Shown here: piece after piece, positions 24,117 to 32,046 of the stretch
Position numbering within the stretch: position 1 is the first letter of the stretch
Layout: the number at the start of each line of letters is the position of its first letter
Notes under the pieces: generated by a model
Databases searched by the model: none
The model's input: only the letters and a program-made list of their open reading frames with translations
Told to the model about the DNA's origin: nothing
Virus record (IMG/VR): IMGVR_UViG_3300037450_000154
Span: 1-39,925 of that record
From: a virus
Direction: 5' to 3' (one strand)
DNA: 39,925 nt
Translations under genes and position numbers: made by a program

Positions 24117-24779
24117 ATGGGAGCACTATGGGGCGCCCTCGGTGGCGCAGCGGATGCAGCCAAAGAGGTTTATGGCAAGAAGCAGGACGCCGAGATAGCA
24201 GAGGCGAAAGCAACTGCGGACGAGGCACGCGCCATGCGGCTCGAGAGGATGCGGCAGAAGTACAGGACTTCGGAGGCCGGGGCAGAGCGTGAGTTCAAGA
24301 CAGGCGAACGCGAGTCAGAGCAGGAGTTCGAAGCCGGCGAGAGCAAGCTCGAGCGCGGGCATAAGTCCTTCCAGAAGGAAGCCGACCGCCAGCAGGACGC
24401 CGTGCAGACCGACAAAGAAATCGAAGGTCGGCAGAACGTAGCCGACACACGCGCAGAAGCGACAATGGCTGCCAGCGGCAAGACCAAAGCAGGCTTCAAG
24501 AGCGTCAAGATCAAAAGCAGCGTTATGACCGAAGATGGATTCGAGGAGAAGGAAGTTCCGATCGTGTTCCAGGAAAGCTCTGGGCGATACTTTCAGGACA
24601 ATGGCGGGCAGCTCGTCCCATACCAGCTTGAACAGCAACTCGAAGGCCCTCAGCTGCTGCTCTTCCAGCACGCAGGCAAGTGGCCCAAAGAGGCGCTCAA
24701 AGCGTACATGAAGACAGCGGAAGGCAAGCGCCTCGGAATCCCTGCATGGTATGAGTTGACCTATGGCAAACAGTCCTAA
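24117..24779 (+). CDS. Coiled-coil internal protein candidate (220 aa)
   Basis: A 220-aa protein starting two bases after the previous stop. The first residues MGALWGALGGAADAA form a small Gly/Ala-rich hydrophobic helix. Residues 20-115 are a long, highly charged helix rich in Glu, Arg and Lys (EIAEAKATADEARAMRLERM, ESEQEFEAGESKLERGHKSF) likely to form a coiled coil. The C-terminal 100 residues are a compact alpha/beta region with FKSVKIKSSVM and FQESSGRYFQDNGGQLVPY. It overlaps the 1440-aa gene by 17 nt. A role as an internal virion protein is inferred from its neighbours. Confidence 0.6.
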   Translation: MGALWGALGGAADAAKEVYGKKQDAEIAEAKATADEARAMRLERMRQKYRTSEAGAEREFKTGERESEQEFEAGESKLERGHKSFQKEADRQQDAVQTDKEIEGRQNVADTRAEATMAASGKTKAGFKSVKIKSSVMTEDGFEEKEVPIVFQESSGRYFQDNGGQLVPYQLEQQLEGPQLLLFQHAGKWPKEALKAYMKTAEGKRLGIPAWYELTYGKQS

Positions 24780-27700
24780 CTTCGACGAGATCTTTGGAGC
24801 ATATTACGACGACGAGGAGGAGACTCCCGCCGATCCGTACACTCCTGGCACCCCGTCCATTAATAATGAACAACCGGAAGCTGTGGACAACAGCATGCCG
24901 GATTTCGATCGTCTGTTCGCTGAGTCAGAGAACCCCACTGAAGTAGAAGAAACCCCTGAACTGGACGAAGAGGACGAACCCACCCTTCTGGACCACGGCA
25001 AGAACTTCGTAAAAGGGTTTGCCGAGGCGGGCGGCATGATCGCCGGCGCGGGCGAATATGTGCAAAGACAAGTTGGCAGCGACCTGCTTGCCGAATTGTA
25101 TGGCATCGGTCGCAAAGCCGCACAGGCAAGCTCCGAAGAGTGGGTGCAGTCCATGACCCCTGCAGCGCAGAGGGACCTGAAGAAAAAGTATGCATCCACA
25201 GGCGAGGACGCAGCCTGGAAAGATCTCGACTCCGTGATGTTCACGATAATCGGTTCGGCGCCATCCACTATTGCAGGCATGGGGCCCTCTGTAGTTGCCG
25301 CGAGGGCAGCCTTCGGTGCAGCCATAAAGCAGGGGGCCACAAAAGCCATAGCAGCGAAGGAGGCAGCGAAAGCCGCCGGAACCGCGGGCGCTATGGCAGA
25401 AGGCGGCATGGGTGCCGGCGGAGTGGCGGCAGACATTACCTCTCAGCTGGAGCAGATGAGCAGTGAAGAACTCCAAGGGATGGAAGCCTATCAGGATCTG
25501 CAGAAGAAGTACCCTGATTTAGAGGAGAGCGATCTTCGGTCGCTCCTTATCGCAAGCGCTACCCGGTACACCGCCATGGCCGCGGGCCTTGTCACTGCAG
25601 CCGTAGGCAAATTAGGCGGCAAGATGGAGGCCAAAGCATTCACCGGCGGGGGCAGCCGTATCAAAGCGGGCGCTGCAGGTGGTGCCGCAGAGACAGTTCA
25701 AGAAGTACCGCAGTCTGTCTCCGAGACAATGGCCACGAACGTTGGCCTAGAAAAGCCCTTGATGGAAGGCACGCTGGAATCGGGACTAGCAGGAGCCGTT
25801 GGCGGCGCCGGAACGGGTACCGGGATGGGCGTTATCGCAGGGCCCGGGGACGCGGCTCCCGAAAGCTCAGATCTGCTGAGCGAACTGGATCAGAACGAGA
25901 AAGACACAGAGCAGATGGGCCAGGACATCGACCAGCTCAAGGCGATGAACGGCGCAGAATTAGAGGAGTACCAACAGCAAGTCCGTGAGGATGTGGCAAG
26001 CAGAGGAGGCGACCAGCTTGAACAAGAGCTGGCCGCTGCTACCGCTGGCCGTGATGCTGGCCAGGTACTCGATTCAGAAGTAGAGAACCTTACTCGTCTA
26101 TGGAACCAGCGGCAGGCTGCTGACGAGGAAGCCCGTTACTTCGAGGATCAGCAGAAGGATGACGCTGCCCGCGAAAAGATACAGAGTGAGGCTGCAGAAA
26201 AATATGAAGCAGGACAAAAGCAAATCGCCGCCGATAAGCAGGCCGCTGACGACAAGGCGAGACTCGCTGAGAAAGTGGAGTCTGATCTTGCCCGGACGAA
26301 GAGAGTGCAGGACGCTCAAGCAACTCGAACAGAGGAGAAGAAAGCGGAGACCGTTAAAAAGCAGTCCGCCTCTGATAAAGCGGACGCGCAGCTACGGAAA
26401 CTACGAAAGCGTCGGCAGGAGCTGGGCCTCGAACCGAAGGGAGACCTGGAGGGCCAATCACCCTATCCGTCGGCACCGACGGTGGAAGCTTTTAAGGGGA
26501 AGAAACCGAAAAGCAATGCAATGGCGGAAGCACTTGCAAAAGCTACTCAGACCGCTGCGGATAAGTCAGCGGCTGAGGCAGAGTTAGGTACGGCGGGAGC
26601 TGCATCGAAAACTGAGGAGGTGATCCAAGGCAAGCCCCGAAAGGGAGGACGCAGTTCCCGCATCTTATTCCGTAAAGGCGAAGAGGGCGCAAGCAAGCGA
26701 CTCGTCGACGAGATCAAAACCAAGGAAGGTTTCACTGTCAACAATGACACAGGGCAACCAGTGACAAAAGGGTTCTCTGTGGGCCAGGGCATGGAAGAAG
26801 TTATCGAAGGCGAAGTCAGCGAGGCACAGCTTGACGCGTTCCGCGCGCAGCATGCAGAAGCACTGGCCGATCCGGCGAACGTTCTGGGTGCCTGGTACAA
26901 CAAGAAGGACGGCAAGACGTACCTGGATGTGTCCACGGTATTCAATACCCGCGAAGAAGCTATGGCGGCAGGCATCACCAACAAGGAGCTTGCCATCTAT
27001 GACTTGGAGAGTGGGCAGGAGATCAGCCTGGAATCCAAGGGCAACAAGTACTTCGACAAGAAAGCGCTGCAAGAACCCCATTCGCAGATCTCCCCTCAAG
27101 AATTCCTTGACATGGCGGAGACTCTGAAGTTCCCAGATCAGCAGAAACAGGGCGATCTGAGAACACTGATCGACAAGGACAGCACTCCGCTTAATTCCTT
27201 GCCGGTGCTCACTGTCAAGGACGGCAAGGTCGTCGGACACGAAGGGCGCCACCGTGCAATGGAGTTGATGTCTCGTGGAGTGAAGAGCATGCCCGTTCGC
27301 ATCATCGGCGGCTCGAGCGAAACACTGACAAGCCAGGACGGCAAGCGGCAGATGAGCACTCCGAAAGGGCAGGAAGGTCGCGACTTCGCCAAGTTCTTCG
27401 CCAAGATCACCAAAGGCCTGGCCGGCAAATCCACTACTGGCAAGGAATACGCCCCGGTCATAGGCGCAGTAGCACAGAATCTGTCGAATCCTGTGTCCGA
27501 TCAGGGCAGGTTTGCTGCAGTTTATTCCAAATTCAGGGGGAATTTCGATGACCATATCGCTTTTTCGATCCCTGGGTTCAAAGAAGTACAGGTTGCAGTA
27601 GGCGCTGCGATCGCTAAGGTTTATGGAAAAGGGGCCAACATTCTCGACATCGGCGCGTCGGAAGGATCTTTCGTCAAAGCCATAACGTCCACTAGGCAGG

Positions 27701-29085
27701 CGCACACCATTGCGCTGGACCCAAGTGAAGCCATGGAGGCAACCTTCAACGCCACCCCTGTTGAAGGTTCCGAGTACTCACGCACCGCTTTTGGCACCCG
27801 GGAGCAGGAGGGAGCACTAGCTTGGCCAGAGGATGACGATGGCCCCGAAACCACATACTTCGACCCACAAGGAGAGAAGTTCGATGTAGTACACGAGGCT
27901 ATGGTGTTTCAGTTCGTGTCGTCTGACCGTATAACGCAGATTAACCGGGTTAAGCAGCTCTTAAAAGCAGGCGGCGTGGCAATCTTCGAACAGAAAGTGT
28001 TCACCAACGCTAAAGAAGCGAACGAAACCAAGAAGAATGAGTACAAACGCCAATACTTCGAAGAGAAGGACATGGACCAGAAGGCCACGGAAATCCTCGA
28101 AGGCATGGAAGAGAACATGGTTCACCAGGAAAACCTGGAACAGGAACTGAAGAACAACTTTGCGCACGTCGTCCAGTTCTGGGACAGCGGGGAGTTCAAA
28201 GGATATGTGGCGTCTGACAGCAAGGCTGCCGCGGACACTCTGTCTTCAGCAATAGGTGATACTTCTTCTGAATTTTCCACGACCGCAACACCTCGGAAAG
28301 TTGAGTCTCCTCAGAAGGTTAGAGAGAAGATACAGCTGCGTAGGGTTGACAATAAACCCCGTAAGGTTGACAATCAGGCAGCCGGGTTCGTCGTAAGGGA
28401 TCTGAACGACAGGCTGCCCGGGCTGAAGGTCAACCTCCTGGAGTCTCCGTACAACCTGCCGGACACGCTTTTTGATAAGGTATCCAATGAGTTCGGAGCC
28501 ATGGGGATGGAAGCCCGCGGCATGATCGACTCGAAAACCGGAGAGATCTATGTGTTCTCCGACAATCACAGCTCGATAGAGGACCTGGTAACCACCGTCA
28601 TGCACGAAGGCGTGGGCCATAAAGGCCTCCGGGTGCTGTTCAACGAAGAGCAGAAGAACGAACTGCTGGATTCTGTATTCGCGAATGGAGAACGCGCGGC
28701 AATGAACCGGATCGCCAAGTCATACGGCCTGGACGGCAACGTCGTCAAGGACCAGCGTTTGATTGCAGATGAGTATATTGCTGAAATGGCTGAGAAAAAC
28801 ATCGATGCGCCTATAATGCAGCGCGTCATAGACAGCATCCGCCAGGTGCTGAAGAGCCTCGGCCTGCTGCAGACCTGGACAGACTCAGACATCAAGGCGC
28901 TGCTGCGCCGGACCCGGTCTGCCTTGAAAGATGGCAAGCCTTTAAGTAAAATCAAACTTCGCACGGAAGTAGAGGTCGAGGAAACAGGGGAGGTTGTGGC
29001 CGTTGAGCAGACTGCAAGTGTCGCGCTCCGGCAACTCGACAAGCGGATCGAAGTGTGTAAGAAACTGAAGGAATGTGTCGGATGA
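24763..29085 (+). CDS. Giant multidomain (polyvalent-type) ejected protein with methyltransferase and zincin-like domains (1440 aa)
   Basis: Seen in order: acidic N-terminus (1-75); Ala/Gly-rich hydrophobic region (85-370) like internal virion proteins; charged coiled coil (375-560); an alpha/beta module with GAWYNKKDGKTYLDVS (about 632-751); a ParB/sulfiredoxin-like segment with VVGHEGRHRA (823-832) then MPVRIIGG; a class I SAM-methyltransferase core with motif I ILDIGASEG (960-968), acidic loop IALDPSE (983-989) and FDVVHEAMVF (1040-1049); and a zincin-like motif HEGVGHKGLR (1281-1290) with possible third ligand in DEYIAEMAE (1336-1344). No N/DPPY motif is seen, so a DNA N6-adenine methyltransferase is unlikely. 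Family knowledge: polyvalent phage proteins, like P1 DarB, travel with the DNA. Inferred role: protecting incoming DNA or altering host targets. Confidence 0.75.
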   Translation: MANSPNFDEIFGAYYDDEEETPADPYTPGTPSINNEQPEAVDNSMPDFDRLFAESENPTEVEETPELDEEDEPTLLDHGKNFVKGFAEAGGMIAGAGEYVQRQVGSDLLAELYGIGRKAAQASSEEWVQSMTPAAQRDLKKKYASTGEDAAWKDLDSVMFTIIGSAPSTIAGMGPSVVAARAAFGAAIKQGATKAIAAKEAAKAAGTAGAMAEGGMGAGGVAADITSQLEQMSSEELQGMEAYQDLQKKYPDLEESDLRSLLIASATRYTAMAAGLVTAAVGKLGGKMEAKAFTGGGSRIKAGAAGGAAETVQEVPQSVSETMATNVGLEKPLMEGTLESGLAGAVGGAGTGTGMGVIAGPGDAAPESSDLLSELDQNEKDTEQMGQDIDQLKAMNGAELEEYQQQVREDVASRGGDQLEQELAAATAGRDAGQVLDSEVENLTRLWNQRQAADEEARYFEDQQKDDAAREKIQSEAAEKYEAGQKQIAADKQAADDKARLAEKVESDLARTKRVQDAQATRTEEKKAETVKKQSASDKADAQLRKLRKRRQELGLEPKGDLEGQSPYPSAPTVEAFKGKKPKSNAMAEALAKATQTAADKSAAEAELGTAGAASKTEEVIQGKPRKGGRSSRILFRKGEEGASKRLVDEIKTKEGFTVNNDTGQPVTKGFSVGQGMEEVIEGEVSEAQLDAFRAQHAEALADPANVLGAWYNKKDGKTYLDVSTVFNTREEAMAAGITNKELAIYDLESGQEISLESKGNKYFDKKALQEPHSQISPQEFLDMAETLKFPDQQKQGDLRTLIDKDSTPLNSLPVLTVKDGKVVGHEGRHRAMELMSRGVKSMPVRIIGGSSETLTSQDGKRQMSTPKGQEGRDFAKFFAKITKGLAGKSTTGKEYAPVIGAVAQNLSNPVSDQGRFAAVYSKFRGNFDDHIAFSIPGFKEVQVAVGAAIAKVYGKGANILDIGASEGSFVKAITSTRQAHTIALDPSEAMEATFNATPVEGSEYSRTAFGTREQEGALAWPEDDDGPETTYFDPQGEKFDVVHEAMVFQFVSSDRITQINRVKQLLKAGGVAIFEQKVFTNAKEANETKKNEYKRQYFEEKDMDQKATEILEGMEENMVHQENLEQELKNNFAHVVQFWDSGEFKGYVASDSKAAADTLSSAIGDTSSEFSTTATPRKVESPQKVREKIQLRRVDNKPRKVDNQAAGFVVRDLNDRLPGLKVNLLESPYNLPDTLFDKVSNEFGAMGMEARGMIDSKTGEIYVFSDNHSSIEDLVTTVMHEGVGHKGLRVLFNEEQKNELLDSVFANGERAAMNRIAKSYGLDGNVVKDQRLIADEYIAEMAEKNIDAPIMQRVIDSIRQVLKSLGLLQTWTDSDIKALLRRTRSALKDGKPLSKIKLRTEVEVEETGEVVAVEQTASVALRQLDKRIEVCKKLKECVG

Positions 29086-29432
29086 GAAAGATCTCCCAGA
29101 GCGAACTGGCCAGGTTGCATGCACGCGGTGACGTCCGTGGCACGCCGAAGAGTCTGCCACGTAAAGCTAAAGACGACACAGCAGAAAAAGCTAAGCCGGT
29201 CACCGACAAGGGCATGGCCTCTATGGCTGCCACCCAGCAGTTCCTGGCAGAGCAGTCCGCTGCACTGACGGAGACATTATCTATCAATTCCAAGAAAATT
29301 GAGGACTTTCGTGACAACATTGATACTGTCGTCAAGGCGGCAGGCAAGAGAGTAGCTTACGAATTTGAAGTCAAACGTGGCAAGAACAAGCTGATCGAGA
29401 AGATCATAGCCAAACCTCTGGAAGGAGACTGA
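29082..29432 (+). CDS. Basic helical protein of unknown function (116 aa)
   Basis: A 116-aa basic protein. ATG 29082 overlaps the stop of the giant gene (ATGA) and has AAGGA nine bases upstream; an in-frame ATG at 29073 has no room for a ribosome-binding site. The N-terminus is basic (KISQSELARLHARGDVRGTP), the centre helical and Ala/Gln-rich (QQFLAEQSAALTETLSINSK) and the C-terminus strand-like with FEVKRGKNKLIEKIIAKP. This end could be a small folded domain. It follows a giant gene and precedes a 95-aa gene by four bases. Function is unknown. Confidence 0.6.
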   Translation: MRKISQSELARLHARGDVRGTPKSLPRKAKDDTAEKAKPVTDKGMASMAATQQFLAEQSAALTETLSINSKKIEDFRDNIDTVVKAAGKRVAYEFEVKRGKNKLIEKIIAKPLEGD

Positions 29433-29435
29433 TCC

Positions 29436-29723
29436 ATGGTATACAAAGCGCGTGAACTCCGCCGTCTGTGGGAGCTGGTAGTCTACGTCGGCGACCCTGA
29501 TGCAGAGAAACCCAAGACGAAGAAGGAAACAGTTGTTGCGTTCAACCCTACGGATGCTGTCCGGCGTGCGGCTCCTCGCAAACTGGCAGTCCCTGCCGTT
29601 GCGCTGTGTTTCGTGACATGGCCGGAAGAGGCCGATGGCCCTGTATATGAGATCTACTCCACTGCAGGCCCCACCAACAAGAAGGTGAAACCCACTATCG
29701 ATCCGGAAGGCTGGGATTTCTAA
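29436..29723 (+). CDS. Protein of unknown function (95 aa)
   Basis: A 95-aa protein from ATG 29436 with AAGGAGA upstream. It has a helix-strand N-terminus (KARELRRLWELVVYVGDPDA), a lysine-rich turn, then hydrophobic strands (VPAVALCFVTWPEEADG and VYEIYSTAGP). It ends DPEGWDF, immediately before the GTG of the next gene. No membrane span is convincing. No family is recognised; it belongs to the operon of late structural genes. Confidence 0.55.
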   Translation: MVYKARELRRLWELVVYVGDPDAEKPKTKKETVVAFNPTDAVRRAAPRKLAVPAVALCFVTWPEEADGPVYEIYSTAGPTNKKVKPTIDPEGWDF

Positions 29724-32030
29724 GTGACAGTTCCAACACCAAGTCACAACCTTACTCGGCAGGAGGACTTCGAAGGTACTCCTGGCGGCACCTTTGGCAC
29801 CACGGGCGGTGGCCCGGGCGCAGCTGCGCAGGCCGGGTTACACTACGAAGCAACCCAATGCGCGGCCCGTCGTGTCGGTAGCACTGGCACTGACTTTGGT
29901 TTCGACTACGATCACAGTGATATAGGCGCAGTCGACATGACCGCGGCTGCCACCCGGGTGTGGATGAGCAAGGTGATGACAGCGCTGTCAGCTGTCTGCT
30001 CCAGCACGCAATGCGGCATCGGCGATGCTGACGGAAGCATGTACCTGTTCGAGGTAGGGGACGACGGCACAATGGGAGACGAAGCCGACTTTCAGATACC
30101 TGCGAAAGGCGGATACATTATCACGCCGATCGAAGCGCGGGTGAATGCTTGGCACAATCTAACCCGAGAATCAGGCGCAGATATCACAATAGCAGACGTT
30201 GTTCAGCTCACGCATAACGTGTCGGCAACTACTGGTGCCGGTACTTCTCAAGCCATGGACTCTATTGACTATACTACGGACGGCCTTTTCCTGGTCGCAG
30301 GAACAAGTACCGATCCTGACTGTTCGTTCCAGGACTTTGTCGACGCTGACGAAGGTTCGGGGCTGACAGGTGCTGGTCGTGCGGGGATCTGGGCTTCCGG
30401 TGCAGGTGGGTTTACGGCATATCTGCACAATGTAGTTGGGCGCACCGATGCGGGCACTTCGACGCTGACAGAGTTCACTGATGCTGGCACCTCGGTTACT
30501 TTCCCTGGAGGGTATGTGAGCGACGGCCGCAACGGTTTAGAGTTTGACTTAGCCACCAGCGGCACGACTGTCATCATGAGCGACGGCCGTATCGCCGGGA
30601 GTGATCGGCGTTTTGGTGGGCGATCGAAGATCAAACGGTATTTCGATACAGAGCTAGACGTCATCGGCGGCACCACCGACACCATAACCATCGTCGGGCA
30701 CGGCCTGTACACCGGAGATACGGTCATCTATTCGGCAGAGGGCGGCACGGAAGACATTGGCCCGGACGCAACCACAGGCGAAGCAGAGTTCAATAACGCC
30801 ACTGCCGGCGTGATAGGCACCGGGGCATACTGGGGCGTCGTCAAAGTTGATGACGACACCATCCAGCTCGCGACTACTCCAGCCCTCGCATATGCAGGCA
30901 CTGGCCGTACCATAACGCCCAGCACCACAGGCAACGGAGAGAATCACAGTTTAGAGCGGGCTCCGGATACTCGCCCGAACTTGCTATTTACCGGAACGAC
31001 AGGCACTGCAGATCTAACCCGTATGACTCTGAGCAAGTGCCGGGTGATCACGATGACGTCGGCAGTAACTATGACGGGCGGCGTTATCTCCCAGTGCCGG
31101 CAGCTTATTCTCGGTGACGGAACCCTGGATACCTGCATCATCGCACAGCCCACGACCTCGATCGGGGAGGCGTTCCTGCAGGCGATCCATGGGGAGGACC
31201 TTGATTTAATAGACAACAGTACCTTCACCTCTGGCGGGCTTGGGCACGCTATCGAGATCACAACCGACGGCACGGTAGACGAGGACATCGCATCACTCGT
31301 TGGAGTGGGCTTCAGTGGGTACTGGGAAGGGGACGACGACAACACAGGCGGCGTGGCCTTCGATCCGGACGAGACAGGCAACCCTGGCGACGTCAATCTG
31401 TCAACTGACGCCATCACGATCACCGGCCACCCGTTCACTGACGGAGATCCTGTCTACTATTCTGATGAAGGAGGCACGGCAATTACCGGGCTGACCGACC
31501 AGGGGCTGTACTACGTCAACTCGATTGACGCCAACACTATCTCCCTGCACGACTCAGAAACTGGAGCAACATCAGACACTAACAGGGCGAACATGACAGC
31601 CGCCTCGACTGATGCAGAGCACAAACTGTACAGTGCAAACGCTGCAATCTTCAACGATACTGGCACTGCCATCACTGTCAACGTGACCGGCGGGGACAGC
31701 CCGAGCGTGCGCAACAGCGCCGGCTCGACGACAACCGTCAACAATACGGTGACGCTGACCGTGCAAGTTAATGATTCTGATGGAGACCCTGTCAACCAGG
31801 CCAAAGTGCGCATCGAGAATACCAGCACTGGCGCCCAGATTGCGCAAGGAACTACAAACGCATCAGGCACTTACGTGAACTCTTCTTACAACTACGCTGG
31901 GGATCTGGGCGTCACAACGAAGGTCAGACTCAAGGGCTATAAAAACTTTCGCACTGGTGGTACTATTGAGTCTACCGGTTTAACTGTCGGCGTCACGCTC
32001 GCCGATGACAAAATAGTGGATTTACCTTAA
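29724..32030 (+). CDS. Large beta-rich structural protein with repeated modules (768 aa)
   Basis: A 768-aa strand-rich protein rich in Thr, Gly and Asp, starting at GTG 29724 directly after the preceding stop. The first 200 residues (QEDFEGTPGGTFGTTGG) look like a lectin- or jelly-roll-type region. Two copies of one module are visible: about residues 312-415 (TITIVGHGLYTGDTVIYS then EGGT) and 558-640 (AITITGHPFTDGDPVYYS then EGGT), each ending with a D-x-x-TI-x-L strand. Between them is a beta-helix-like stretch. Residues 685-750 form an Ig-like or carboxypeptidase-regulatory-like domain. The end, RLKGYKNFR and IVDLP, matches the end of the 1035-aa protein. Probably virion surface or fibre-like; exact role unknown. 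Confidence 0.65.
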   Translation: MTVPTPSHNLTRQEDFEGTPGGTFGTTGGGPGAAAQAGLHYEATQCAARRVGSTGTDFGFDYDHSDIGAVDMTAAATRVWMSKVMTALSAVCSSTQCGIGDADGSMYLFEVGDDGTMGDEADFQIPAKGGYIITPIEARVNAWHNLTRESGADITIADVVQLTHNVSATTGAGTSQAMDSIDYTTDGLFLVAGTSTDPDCSFQDFVDADEGSGLTGAGRAGIWASGAGGFTAYLHNVVGRTDAGTSTLTEFTDAGTSVTFPGGYVSDGRNGLEFDLATSGTTVIMSDGRIAGSDRRFGGRSKIKRYFDTELDVIGGTTDTITIVGHGLYTGDTVIYSAEGGTEDIGPDATTGEAEFNNATAGVIGTGAYWGVVKVDDDTIQLATTPALAYAGTGRTITPSTTGNGENHSLERAPDTRPNLLFTGTTGTADLTRMTLSKCRVITMTSAVTMTGGVISQCRQLILGDGTLDTCIIAQPTTSIGEAFLQAIHGEDLDLIDNSTFTSGGLGHAIEITTDGTVDEDIASLVGVGFSGYWEGDDDNTGGVAFDPDETGNPGDVNLSTDAITITGHPFTDGDPVYYSDEGGTAITGLTDQGLYYVNSIDANTISLHDSETGATSDTNRANMTAASTDAEHKLYSANAAIFNDTGTAITVNVTGGDSPSVRNSAGSTTTVNNTVTLTVQVNDSDGDPVNQAKVRIENTSTGAQIAQGTTNASGTYVNSSYNYAGDLGVTTKVRLKGYKNFRTGGTIESTGLTVGVTLADDKIVDLP

Positions 32031-32046
32031 TTAGGGAGCTTTAATT

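Noticed and set aside
27640-28100. DNA adenine methyltransferase identity for the domain in the 1440-aa protein
   Set aside because: Motif I and an acidic loop are present, but no N/DPPY catalytic motif is visible, so only the general class I methyltransferase call is kept.
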